Shown: positions 10,556 through 22,500 of the stretch, in pieces
Layout: the number at the start of each line of letters is the position of its first letter
Numbering within the stretch: position 1 is the first letter of the stretch
NCBI GenBank assembly: GCA_037178855.1
Contig: JASJZC010000005.1
Span: 9,114,001-9,178,000 of the forward strand
Length of the DNA stretch: 64,000 bases
Source of the DNA: Oscheius sp. JU75
Lineage: Eukaryota > Nematoda > Chromadorea > Rhabditida > Rhabditidae
Direction: 5' to 3'
The notes under the pieces: generated by a model
What the model was told of the DNA's origin: nothing
The model's database searches: none
The model's input: the letters and a program-made list of their open reading frames with translations, nothing else
Program-made: the position numbers and the translations under genes

Positions 10556-13500
10556 ATGACAGCTCAAGAAAAGAAACTTCATTTGCAAGGACTCCGAACT
10601 GTTGCTATTGTGGCTGTAGTATTGTTCCACTTCTTCCCAAAATACTTCCCTAATGGATATCTCGGAGTGGATCAGTTTTTTCTCCTGTCCGGATATCTCA
10701 TGACAATGATGCTGGAGAGGAGTCAGACATTCTCAGTCAGCTCTGTAGCCGACTTTTTCTACAGAAGAGTCAAGAGGATTGTGCCACTGTACTACCTAGT
10801 CACTCTAGTACTCATTGGTTTGTTCGAGCATTATTTGTCAAACAGATTTCTGTCTTTTTAGCCATCTCTTTCTTCACCCTACCACCTGCCCCATTGCGAG
10901 TTAACTTTGACTCTGCCATCAAATCCGTTTTCTTTGCTACAAATCTCATTCGACCTACTGGACTTGATGACTATGCTGAAAGGGTATCGTATTCCAACTT
11001 CTCTTTAAATCTAGTTTCAGCTCGGCCTCGGAGTGGATATGTTCACCCACACATGGTCTCTGTCAGTCGAAATGCAGTACTATTTGTTAGTGCCGGTTAT
11101 CTTCTTCTTGGCCAAAAGTCTCGGAAAGCTACGAACTGGCTTTGTTCTTTTGTTAGGTTTGAAGGATGTTTACAACGAATAATTTTACTCTTTAAGCTGT
11201 TGTCTCTTTTTACTTCCACGCTACTACCAATACTTTTCTCTCTTTCTACTGCGTCGGATCCAGAACATGGCAATTTCTGACAGGAATGCTGATCTTTTAC
11301 GACTCTTATAAAGAAGCTGAAAATGATACATGCCTTTTGGACCAGGAAAAACTTTTGGTAGAAGATGAATTTATACCAGTAGATGCCAAGACTAGTCAAC
11401 TGATGGCGTATATTTGTTTGTTGGGAGCTAACGGGTTATCTTTGTCAAGTATAGAAGTTCCTTCTTTGCTGGGAAGGTAAGCCAGATTGTGCGTTTCCAA
11501 GAGGTTTTAGGTTCCTTATCATTGTTTTAACATCTCTCATTGCCCATGGAGGCGACAGAAATTGTCTTCTAGAGAATAAGATTATGGTTTTTCTTGGCGA
11601 GATCTCTTACTGTTGGTACCTCGTTCATTGGCCTATTGTGGCCTTGCTGAAAATGAACAAACGCACAAGTAGCGAAGGTAATAATCCTTTTCAAACTGAT
11701 TTTTACTCTGCTTAGACATGTTGTATGGGATGGCAGTTTCTTTTTTGCTCACTGTGACACTTCACTTTGCTTTTGAGAAACAGTACGTAGCATGGAGTAG
11801 ATCTACAGTTGTGAAATTCTTATTTTTCTTGGTGGTTCTAAATGGAGCAGCGCTTTGGCAGCTGGAAGGTGAGTGTCTTATACGAACGCAAACTGTTGGT
11901 ATATTGTCACCCTCAACTTTCAGAAAGAGCACCCCATGAATCTGTTGTACTCTCAGTACACAACAATGCTTTGAGCTCCTCCCTCCACAATAGTTTTATC
12001 TACGAGTCGGATTCCATGAACGTGATACGACTGGGTTATGAGAACAAGACTGCTGAAGAGCGCGCAAGAATGAACAGCCAGTTTGATGCAGACGATCAGA
12101 AACAGATCAATGATTGGCCTTGTACCGAGCTCCCAACCCATCCAGGGTTTCCTAGGCTTTGTAGAATGGAAACGGAAAGAAATTGTTGTTGCTGCTAATT
12201 TTTGATTTTTTTCAGAATTCTACAAGCACTAATGCTAACGGAACGCTGCTGATAGTTGGCAACAGCTATGCTGGGAATGTTGGGCAACTGATCTACGACG
12301 AATGCAAGGAGGCATTCAACCAAATAATAATCACCTGGACAAGTTTGCTCAGTTCTTTGTTAATCCTATGATTTTGAAAACAGCTTGTGAAGTCTTGGCT
12401 CACTCCATGATAACCCATTGCGATCAAGAATACTATTTGGATGCTATCAAAACCTTCCAGCCAGATGTCCTGTTCATCATTCAACGCCACCTGAATGGGA
12501 TGGATATTGTAAATGGAACAAATCCGTTTAATGACTATCAGTTCAAAGTAAGTAAGCGCTCGAGCTACCGCTCACCCGCACCATCTCGGCGAGCACTTGA
12601 TGCGACCTGCATGCCGGCGCGTTTCGCTGACGGTACAATTCGAATAAATACGGAAGTATTTTTAAAACGAGTGTCCGGCTACGAAACACTTTAGCGCGAG
12701 TCAACCGTATTTCATGTAGCAAATCAAAGCATTTTTTAGTCCAAAACTCTAAAAAGAATGAATTTCTGCCAATTTTTGTCGACGTTTGTAGCTCTTATTG
12801 TGTTAAAACACTGCTCTATACCCATGTGGGAAAATTACATACAAGGAAAAAGAGAATTAAATGGGATTGGGCCGCGAAAATGCGAGTAAAACAAAAACTA
12901 GCTATTTTCAACGGTTATTCTTCTCTTTTTGGTTGGTCTAAATCATTTTATTACGCTGAGTGATAAGCTGCATACGAGGGCTAAAAACTTACAGCAAAAC
13001 GTAAAAACCACGAATTTATCAATATTTTTGGCGTTTCCACCAAATTTTTTTTAACTTTGAGCGCTTAGACGCAATAGTGAAAGAGTCGCTTTAAGATTGC
13101 GGCTCGATTTTCTATGCCTTCAATAGCACAGTTAGATCATCAGTTTTTTGCAGACAATGGTTGAACGGCTGGAGATTATCGAGAAACATGTGAAGTCCCG
13201 CATATACATCCTAGATGCCTTGCCAACACCGTTCAATGGCATCACCGATGTCCTGAACAGATACCTGAGGTTTAATACACCTTTTTCCGCGGTTTGTTAA
13301 TAGCAATCTTTACCTATCTTGCAGGACAACTTAATTGACAGAAGTAGAAGATTTGAGATTGCTAAGGATAGGCTTCGCCGATTGGAGCTGGGATGTGAAA
13401 AATGTCATCTATATGACTACGAGCCGCTATTTTATATTGATGGAAAATATAGGCTGTTTGATCCCGATTACTTTGTTTCTTTCTATAGTATTGGAATTCA

Positions 13501-13570
13501 TTTGACCCCGGTGTCCTTGGAAAGAATAAGGCCGTTGTACAAGAAAATATGTTACGATTTGAGACAATAA
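10556..13570 (+). CDS. OAC-type O-acyltransferase with C-terminal SGNH-like domain (OAC-1)
   Basis: 684-residue membrane acyltransferase (Acyl_transf_3 plus SGNH-like), expected to move acyl groups to a sugar or other hydroxyl across a membrane. Exons: 10556-10817, 10862-10983, 11021-11156, 11197-11476, 11511-11677, 11716-11868, 11924-12183, 12216-12342, 12384-12547, 13154-13291, 13325-13570; phases agree. TM1 carries the family's R-x10-H motif (LRTVAIVAVVLFHF). Other landmarks are NGYLGVDQFFLLSGY, THTWSLSVEMQYY and GEISYCWYLVHWP. The SGNH part begins LLIVGNSYAGN. The terminal His block (SIGIHLTPV) lacks the usual Asp three residues before His. The stop codon overlaps an AATAAA signal. Intron 9 is 606 nt. 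It shares a 217-nt near-identical tract with OAC-3. Confidence 0.9.
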
Positions 13571-13805
13571 ACGTTTTTGTCTTTTTGTACGAAACTAACA
13601 ACCGTTTCTAATTTGCAACTTTCCTACCTAAGACACAATTAGGTAAAAGTACAGTTTGTCTCCTTTCAAAAGAGCGGAACTGTTTTTCGGAAGTTACGGA
13701 TCTTTTGCTGCGCAGAAGACCATAAGCATACGAGATGCAAAACAATTATCGCAGGTCGAATTATTTAAAAGTTATTATCTTTTGTAAAGATTATTCTCTT
13801 CTCTC
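13571..13805. other. Short spacer
   Basis: 3' flank of OAC-1 leading into the C-type lectin relic. No other feature seen. Confidence 0.5.
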
Positions 13806-14310
13806 TCTCGTTTACCACGGTGGACAAGGTTGGACTCCATCTAACGGCTACTGTTACAAGTACTACTAGACTCTTAAAACCAGACGATCTGTCGCTCCGT
13901 CGTATCGTTCAAAATGCTACATTGGCCCCTGGTGACTCCCTTGAAGAATGAAAAATGATATCCCTAAATCGTAAGCGTTTTTATATTATTCAAACAAGCT
14001 TCATTTCAGGTGTGAGTCGCGGTGATGTCCTGCCTAGAACGCGGAACGGAGGCTCTATCGCCCTGTCCTGGACTGGCTTGCAAGAATGGGTACTTGTGGG
14101 CTTACACAAAACCCTTTAAAAACTGGAAAAGTGTGGATCACCAATCAAAAGGAAACAGTTAACTACCCGTGGTATCCGATTGTTGGAAACGATAACACCT
14201 TTGGAAATGAGAAATGTGCAAAAAAGACATGAGAGCTGTCTTCTGGGAACGATCGGTATGAAGGCCAAATAAACTTTAACCATGCATTATGCCGCCTCAA
14301 GAAAAGTATT
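13806..14310 (+). pseudogene. Relic of a C-type lectin-like domain
   Basis: Frames interrupted by stops still recall a C-type lectin domain. GGQGWTPSNGYCYKYY sits near 13820-13868, followed by NATLAPGDSLEE, like the GATL-S-EE stretch after the second Cys. SWTGLQEW and a cysteine-bearing stretch near 14215-14300 follow. No continuous reading frame or splice set joins them. It lies between two convergent OAC genes, so it may be debris of an inserted lectin gene. The call rests on spacing and motif resemblance only. Confidence 0.4.
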
Positions 14311-14376
14311 AATGACAAAGACAGAAGAAACGTGAACGCGGAATCTAAATGACTTTTCAACTCTCTGAAAATATAC

Positions 14377-17300
14377 CTAGAGGCTATGACACATTCTATG
14401 ATACAGAGGAGCAATCCTAGCAAGTCCTACTGGAGTGATGTGGAGACCGTGAGTGAAGTAGCTGACGAAATATTTGGAGTCAAAGTAGTGCATTTTTCCA
14501 TCGACAAAGAACTGATTAGTGTAGTCAAACAGTTCGCACTTCTCACAACCTTTTACCAAACGAGCCAGTCTTTTCTTGCCTGTATAGAACCACTCCTTAT
14601 TGTTGTCCATGTAAAAGAAATCCTTCTAAAAACCAGGTTTCTAGAGGAAAAAACGATCGAAACCTCGTCAAAAGTGGCTCCCGTTCTTAGGAATTCTGAA
14701 AGTTTGACTGGAAGCTCATGAGGGGGCCATTCAAAGTTGTCCAGAATAAAGATTTTCTTCTTGACCATTGTCTGGAGCTCTGTCATTCTCTCGACTACTT
14801 TCTAAAACTGTTTTGCAACTATTATAGAAAAGACAACCAACCTTCCAGATGATGTCGTTGAACGGATTGGTTCCGTTGTCAATAACATTGATATCCATTA
14901 GTCGAGTAACAATAAATAAAATATCAGGCTTGTACTCCCTGACAGCTTGCATAAAGAAGTCATCGTGTTTACATGTGTCTCCCGTTGTGTAGTTATCGCG
15001 AAGGAATGGTGTGCAGCCTGAAATTTTTGTCAGATTATGTTTTCCCTAAAGTCTGGCAGGTGCTCTTTCGTTCTTTTGGGAAGGCTGGACGCTCGACCAG
15101 TCTACAGCGGGAATCATAGTGCGATCACATCTCTTTTTCGATACGCAGCCTCTCTTTGTGTTCCCGAAAGCTAAAAGATCAGCGAGAGTGCAGCAAGTGG
15201 GATAATTATTTGGCTTTAGCTTTAGAGTTGTTAAACACCTAGGTTAAACCACTGCCTAAGTCTGTTAGTGATATCTTTGGCGTTCAGCGAAGTGAAATTT
15301 GACAAAAGCAAACGTTTTCAGTTGGTGCGTTAAGCAAGGTTAGGATCAAAAGATAAATAGTTGAACTGAATAAGGACAGCAAAGAGAATAATCAAAGGGT
15401 GCCAATAAAACAAAATATTACAAAGACGAAAAGGGACAAGAAGGACACAATTTGACGATTAACAGGAAACTTAAAACTGGAATAACGAGTTCTTTTGGCA
15501 TACACAGGACAGGTGGTAGCGTTTGCTTTAACCTCTTTGTGCAAAAGTGAGATGAACATTTTTTCTCGCAAACATACAAACTTACTGTGCCACCAAGTGC
15601 TGTAGATTTTAGGGAATACATCTTTACACTGTTCAGTGATAGTACTCATTGCATTTCCAACGTAGCTGTTGCCTAGCACCAACAGAGTCATGTTGCTGCT
15701 AGTGTTTGTCCAATTCTGAATACATTTTCAAGTCTTTCCTCAGAAGAGACTCACGCTTACACATCGGATTTCATATCCTGTTTCAGTGGTCAGCCTAGTA
15801 CAAGGATACGTTTCAATCTGGACTCCGTCATTGGCTGTCATGAAATCGTTGAGTTTGGCTCTTTCCTCGCTGCTCGAGTTTTCGTAGCCGTACATAAGTT
15901 CATTCATGTAGTCGGATTCGTAGAAGTACTTGGGATTGCCAGCAATAAAATTCGAAGAGTTATTGGCACCGATGCGATGAAGCAACTGAGAGTCCTCGAG
16001 CAATTTAACTAAAGAAAGGATTTAAAAAGGGAACCTTCCTACACGAGAGATTCAACAGAAGGGCCACATTTAATAGTAAGAGTGCTGTCGATACCACAGC
16101 TATCCACTTCCAGTCCCAAAAACGATAGCGGTTTTCATACAGAAAGTAGAGAACAATGCTGACAAGCAAAGATACAAAAATACCAATGGCCATGTCTGAA
16201 AAACTTTTTGTTAACGCATTCTATAGCCAGTTTTCCAGCCGTGTGTGGTTCTCTATAATCACAAACTTACATCCATCACCTTTGAGATCCCACATTTTCA
16301 ACAGAGCTACAGCCGGCCAATGAACCAGGTACCAGGAATACGAAATCTCTCCAATGAACACCATCACTTGATTTTCGAGTAACCAGCAGTTCTCACCAAC
16401 GTAGACGATCAGTGCAGACATGAGGATGGTAACAATTCTTAACTTGTGATGAACTTGGAAATTAGTAAACCTGCCTGGCAGCGAGTTGGCCGAGACTCTC
16501 TTTGGTTGAAAACAAAGCTACAGTAGCTGCCAGACATATCAATGTGACGACCTGTCGGAGGTATAAATCCTTGTCTTCCACCACTTCTTCCGAATCCTCG
16601 TCTATTAGCAGTGCTTCGTACTCCTTCGGGTTGAAGCCTAGTTCTTCGTCTCGTTTAGACTCGTAGAAGATTATCATTCCTGCCAAAAACTGCCATATTC
16701 TTGCGAAGACGCTGTAGAATGAGAGGAAATCGTCGGTTAGAATATGGAAGGCCAGAGAAGAAGAGACTGAAACACGCGTAAAATATGCTATGCGCTCACC
16801 TACCCAGTACTGTTATAAATCCGTTTTTCCATTCGGACCGAATCTGGTGAGTAAGGAAAAATATTAGAGGGAAGATGAAATAAAACTGCATTTCAACGGA
16901 CAGGGACCATGTGTGAACGAACATGTCGACACCCATTCCAAGCTGAAAAAGTGTATTCTAGAAGAGCAGAAGATGAGACGTTCGAAAAGATGGAACTTTC
17001 AGTTCACCTTTTCATTGTAACTTTCCATGCCAGTCGGTCGATCGAGATTTGTGGTGAATGACAGTGCATGTTTAGCAGAGTTATAGTTCGTTCCCCACGT
17101 CTCTTTTGGAGTGTAGTTGACAGATACTTAAAGTTTTGTACACATGTAACCATGTGACTTACACAATGCTAATCCAGTAGCCAGATAGTAAAGCGGTACA
17201 ATACGTTTTACTCTTTTGTAAAAGAAATCCAGAGCACTAGTGAAAGAAACGTTTGAGTTTCTTTCCAGCATCATAGTCATCAGAAAACCAGAAAGGAGAA

Positions 17301-17418
17301 AAAATTGGTCTACTCCCAAATAACCATTTGGAAAGAAACGTGGAAAGAAGTGGAAAAGTATGACGAAAATGATGGCCACAGCACGTAACCCTTGTAGGTG
17401 GAGTAGTTTTGCGGACAT
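14377..17418 (-). CDS. OAC-type O-acyltransferase with C-terminal SGNH-like domain (OAC-2)
   Basis: 690-residue paralogue of OAC-1, read convergently to it. Exons: 17418-17163, 17126-17008, 16942-16804, 16766-16475, 16437-16271, 16195-16043, 16008-15755, 15715-15586, 15017-14842, 14801-14664, 14625-14377. Landmarks are HLQGLRAVAIIFVILFHFF (R-x10-H), NGYLGVDQFFLLSGF, VHTWSLSVEMQFYF, GEISYSWYLVHWP, LLVLGNSYVGN and the final THGLHITPVGL. Exon 4 ends at a GC donor (GCCAG before GCAGGT), the only choice that keeps phase with the next exon. Exon 7 has tandem donors six nt apart, so either GTAAGC or GTGAGT may be used. As in its paralogues, the terminal His lacks the Asp of the classic D-x-x-H. It probably localises to an internal or plasma membrane. 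Confidence 0.9.
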
Positions 17419-18052
17419 TCTGCAAACGTTTTTTGTTACAAGATTCCTAAATTTGATGGAAAGGTTGTAGGGTTTGTATTAGATGTGAACAAAATTAATA
17501 TCCATTCTGCTACTAGCGAAATATACAACCATTGAGAATGAAATCCAAAAGATGAAACGGATTTTGCGTGCGATATTAGATCTGTCTTTAGATGTATCGC
17601 TCTATGCGGAAGGCAGGGGGGAAAGAGATCAATTGAATCAAATCTCGCGTAAATGTAAGGGCACATGTTAGGGTTTTTGAAAATGTCTCTCGAGAAAACG
17701 ATGTTCATGTCATGTTAGTTAGCCGTGAACGTAAGTCAGGGTTGGGCGAACAGTTCAAGTTCGTGTTCAGATTGACCCAAACACGAACAGTCGATCACTA
17801 GAACGTTCGTGTTTAGTTCGCATTGATAACAAGAAAAGTGAAAATGCTCAGTGTTTGTTTCTGTCCATTTCTTGCGTCTCTGTCCATTTCCATATCTCCT
17901 CGCAATTTGCGCGATCAAGATGGAAAATGAAGATGTGCAGTTAGGACTATCAGAAAATCATAAGACTACATTCAAACAAAAAACTGGACACCGCATAATC
18001 AAAACCCGAGACAACATCATACAAAAAGGTAGTAACCATAAAAATGTTAGTT
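17419..18052. other. Intergenic between OAC-2 and OAC-3
   Basis: About 630 nt separating two minus-strand OAC genes: promoter of OAC-2 and 3' flank of OAC-3. Near 17758-17830 a GTTCGTGTT / AACACGAAC inverted repeat and a further GTTCGTGTT occur. No gene seen. Confidence 0.55.
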
Positions 18053-21002
18053 TTATTTGTTTCGAAGTGTGTGGCACATATGCCGGTACAACGGTCGTAT
18101 CCTCTCCAGGCCAACTGGAGAAAGGTGCAGACCCATTGAAAAAAATGACACGTAATATTCTGGATCGTAGAGACGAATCTTTCCGTCGATATAAAAAAAT
18201 GGTTCGTAGTCGTAGGCTCGACATTTGGTGCAGCTCTGCTCCAGTCTTCGAACTCGTTCCTTGGCAATTTTGTAGTTGACAGCATGCTCGATCAAGTTCT
18301 CCTAAAACAACAATTAAAGAAATAAATGGATATCTTACATCTTCAAAAGCAATTCCTTTCCTCAAATACTTGTTCATAGTCTGCGTGATCGTACTAAATG
18401 GTCTAGGTAGAGCATCAAGAATGTAAATTTCTTCTTTCACATGCTTTTCAATTTCCTCCATCCGTTTGACCATAATCTGAAACCAACCATTTCAGCTTCA
18501 TACGAAACTAAAGAATATATTACACACTAACAAACCTCTCCAGTAAACTCAAACATATCTTTATTGGAAGAGTAGCCCACCTCGAGCTCTGGCAAAATAC
18601 GGAGAGTTCAAGTTCATTGCGCACCGAGATGGTACGGGCACGACAGGCAAGGTTTCAGTTCAGAGTTTTAATTTAACTGCGGACTAATTCACAAAAGAAT
18701 TGCATGAGCACATCTACACAGTCAAGCTTGGCAACTCACTGAAAACTTGTTGTCATTGAACGGATTGGTTCCATTGACTATGCTCATGGCGTCTAGATGA
18801 CGATCAATGATAAATAGAACATCAGGATTGTACTTCTTTATCGTTTCAGTTCCAAAGTCCAAAGAACACCAGTCATAACTTGTTTGGGTCAGCACTTCGC
18901 AGCCTAAAACAATAAGCTACCAAAGACGACAGAGGAACACTTACTGCTCATCCATGTAACAAGAATCTCGTCAAAAGTCCCCTGGCATTCGTCGTGTATC
19001 AGCTTCGCAACATTTCCAGTCCAACTGTTCCCGATGAGCAGAAGGGTTCTGTTGCCTCTTTGAGTGGAAGTCTGAAGCAACAAATTTTCAGTGTCTGCAA
19101 CCAATATTACATTTTTTGGATCTCTGATTCGACACATTCTTGGAAATCCGGGATCTATTGGGAGCTCTACGCAAGGGTAGTCCGCAATTTGCACCTGGTC
19201 ATTAGCATCAAACTGGTCGTTCATTTTTGCCCGTTCTTCTGCAGTCTTGTTCTCGTAACCCAAACGAAGCTTGTTCATCGCATCCGACTTGTAAATGAAA
19301 CGGTTCTCATGAGTTGCATTAAGCAAACTGAGCGGAGGGCTTGTAGCTAATGAGAGCTCAACTTTTTCGGCTGGGGCCAATTCTGGAAATAAACCTCGAC
19401 TTTATGCTTAGGACTCGTAGAGCTGTTTTGCTACGCTTTCACAAATATTTTCATATCATTTACGAGTGTTTGCTTCTCGAAGGATTCGGTGAGATAGCTT
19501 GCGCAAGGTTTCGCATTTTCCGCAGGGATCAACGTATAATGAACGCTATCTTTAGAGATCTCCAGAACAAAACTGTTGGTCTCTTCTGTGCGATTAAGGT
19601 CGCTATAAAATCGCGGAAAAACAAACAGCGTCAAAAGTTCGTAAAGCTTTCCCTCACCTCCTAGTTTCCAAAGAGCCACACCGTTTAGTGCCAACAGAAA
19701 GACAAGCACCTTGGCTGTTGTAGCTCTGCTTCCTGCTAGATATTGTGTCTCGAAGGCATAATGAACCACGATGCTGATGAGAAGAGAAGTCAGTAGGCCA
19801 ATGAACATTTCTATGAATTTTTTTTTTTGGAATGTTGCATTTACCTACCTTGGTCCGTTGTCATTTTGTTCATTTTCAAAAGGGCAACTATTGGCCAATG
19901 CACTAGATACCATCCATATGATATTTCTCCCAGGTAGACCATAGCACGATTTTCTAACAAACAACTTGACTCGCCTTCGTGAACAATTAGAGACGTCAAA
20001 AGTATCGTTATAACTCTGAATAGTAAGTGATGCCAAAAAGTAAACTATGGCCTACCTTCCGAGGACTGGTGAAACTTCAGTGGTATATAGCATCAAGGAG
20101 AGAACTCCGAACAGGTTTATAGTAGTGGAAAGATTTTCCTTCTTTCCAATCTTAAAACAGTCTGATAGGTTGGCTTCATCACCCGTCCCGTCTTCCACCA
20201 GAAGCTTGATCTTTTCTTGAGAGCTCGTTGACGGCGCTTCATATAAACTTTCCGAACAATAAAAAATCATCATTCCGGCTAAAAACTGCCAGATTCTTGC
20301 TGCTACTGAGTAGAATGAAAGAAATGCGTCCGTTGTAACGTGAACGTAAAATGATGCCACAGCTGAAAATACTGACTGGAACAAAGAAGTGATCGATACT
20401 CACAAGTAAGGAAAAGTAATTTGTTCCTGTGCTTTCGTTCCACCAATCTTACAATACTGAAGATGATCGGAATCAAAAAGTAATACTGCATTTCGACTGA
20501 GAGTGACCAGGTGTGGGTGAACATGTCCACTCCCAGACCGAGCTGAATTTCTTACATACTGCAGTAGTGAGACAACTATACCTTCTCTGCGTAGCCTTCC
20601 AGTCCAGTTGGTCGTATCAGATTTGTTGCAAAGAAAACAGCTCTAAAGGCAGATTCAAAGTTAACTCGCAATGGGGCAGGTGGTAGGGTGAAAGAGATGG
20701 CTAAAAAGCTCGATTATAGACAGATGAGCTGACTCACCAATCACTAACAAATTGATCAAATAGTACAGTGGCACAATCCTCTTGACTCTTCTGTAGAAAA
20801 AGTCGGCCACAGAGCTGACCGAGAATGTCTGACTCCTCTCCAGCATCATTGTCATGAGATATCCGGACAGGAGAAAAAACTGATCCACTCCGAGATATCC
20901 ATTAGGGAAGTATTTTGGGAAGAAGTGGAACAATACTACAGCCACAATAGCAACAGTTCGGAGTCCTTGCAAATGTAGTTTCTTTCCTTGTGAGGCAGTC
21001 AT
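18053..21002 (-). CDS. OAC-type O-acyltransferase with C-terminal SGNH-like domain (OAC-3)
   Basis: 699-residue OAC paralogue. Exons: 21002-20738, 20700-20582, 20542-20404, 20362-20056, 20015-19849, 19810-19658, 19382-19111, 19071-18945, 18903-18740, 18476-18339, 18301-18053; phases agree. TM1 is identical to that of OAC-1 (LRTVAIVAVVLFHF). It then has THTWSLSVEMQYYF, GEISYGWYLVHWP, the SGNH-like LLLIGNSWTGN and the terminal SMGLHLSPVGLERIRPLY. Exon numbers and phases match OAC-1 and OAC-2. The stop overlaps AATAAA. The first exon is about 99% identical to OAC-1 over 217 nt although the genes are inverted and otherwise diverged. About 130-150 nt upstream lies a duplicated copy of the FkbM-1 start region. 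Confidence 0.9.
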
Positions 21003-21128
21003 GGTATGTAATGGCCTAAAAGACGCCAATTACTACACCATGCGAATTAAGGTTCGATGATAAGTCATTCCAAAGGTCAAGTGGCAATTATTTCGGCAGG
21101 TAAGAGGGTCCCCTTGACATGGTTTGTC

Positions 21129-21746
21129 ATGAGGATTCGAGACACGTAAAGTTGCATGGCTGGAAGGACGCTAGGCTGTTAGCTTCAAATCTCGGTCTCT
21201 CGATAGAGAGAAAGGCAATAGGTAAGATGAGAGGAATTGTCTGCTTTGAGCTAGAGGAATCATAAAATTGAATTTAATTCAAGCCTTCTACATCAAAGCC
21301 CCCAGGTCATCTATTGCCGATATCCGTTAGTACCATTTACCGGCTCGGGAAGGAAAATGGTTCAATTTGCAAGTGAATGTTTGAAACATTGAAAGTTTCG
21401 CACTGTGACTCATAAACAAAAAGAAACTACTTTGGCTTTGCTGTTGTTGTACGGAAAGTTACTCGGCGCACAATGAGAAGTCTTTCCATAGCTGAACACC
21501 ATGGATGCATTACTGGCATGAAACTAGCTGTATAAAAGTTGCAAAACGATCTGCCGGAGCAAAAGAAACTTTTTTCACAGCACACATTTACTTTGTGAAA
21601 AGATTTCGAAAAAAAGAAGAGATAACAGTAAAAATCTTCTTGCTTTGATCAGTAAAAACCCGTAGTGGCTTAACTCTTCTGCAATGCAAAGCTGTGCAAA
21701 TGCAAAGCAAACTTTGCTGCACGTTTGATGATCGTTTGGGACTAGC
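21129..21746. repeat. Duplicated FkbM-1 upstream region, copy 1 (behind OAC-3)
   Basis: Near-identical to 33273-34013, the upstream region of FkbM-1 plus its first codons. It contains an orphan start on minus at 21157-21155 reading MQLYVSRIL, after which similarity stops. Copy 2 carries an extra segment of about 131 nt (near 33339-33469). The shared text includes the segment around GGAATTGTCTGCTTTGAGC and runs to CGTTTGGGACTAGC. It has no independent gene, so it is read as a captured promoter region. Confidence 0.75.
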
Positions 21747-22500
21747 CAGACCATAGGAAAGGTGCGCATAGAAAGGTTTTTCGTTAAAAGGTTGAATTTG
21801 AGATAAATATGGTTTCGTGTTGGGCTCTCCATGTTTATCGGCTACCCGTTTGATCAATCACCAAAATGGCTTTGAACAACAGACAAACAGGAAATTGAAA
21901 CAAATTAAATGCTGTTTTGGTCATGGATAAATTCAATGCTTCGAAACACACATACGAATAAACACTTATAAAGCGCTGTATTGTTGATGCTCGACACAAT
22001 ATGTGCGAAACAAAGCTTGCCTGGGCAAACTGTCCGTGAGCCTCCGTATAATCTCACACCTATTTTGATCATAGAGTAACATCTTTTGCCTATACCCGGT
22101 TACTGGCAGTATATAGATTGCAGCTGGCGCTTTGGTTTACCATGCCGCCGTGTTCTTGACGAGCCCTGGCTGCCGCTTTCGTATCGGCACGGCCAGTATG
22201 TGACATCCCCACTGTTGCTCAATTTTGACGAAACTTTTGCGAGTTTCCAATTGAAAAAAACCTACTGTATGTCTAAATGTAAAAAATGTTTGTAAATGTA
22301 CAAAACGACGAAGCACTGCGATTCCTTTGCGACGGACCATTTGAGAACAAACTGTGAATACAGGGACTAAAGCAGTAACTAAAAACTTCAGAGATCTCAG
22401 AATTTAGATTTAGGGATGTCCGGCTGTTCAAATTGGCAGAGCTAATCGGAGGAAGTAACAGACAACAGCATTTCTTTATGACTGGATAACGATGTATGTT
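21747..22500. other. Spacer with an unrecognised coding-like stretch
   Basis: A plus-strand open frame at about 22086-22295 (with YIDCSWRFGLP and DEPWLPLS) has coding flavour but no recognised family. It could be a 5' remnant of the decayed GT31 gene that follows. Nothing else seen. Confidence 0.35.

Noticed and set aside
12548-13153. Possible nested gene in the 606-nt OAC-1 intron
   Set aside because: The open frames are short, without starts or recognisable motifs; the intron position equals those of the OAC paralogues.
17745-17835. GTTCGTGTT/AACACGAAC inverted repeat
   Set aside because: The arms are only 9-10 bp with a long loop in a low-complexity context; not strong enough for a separate call.
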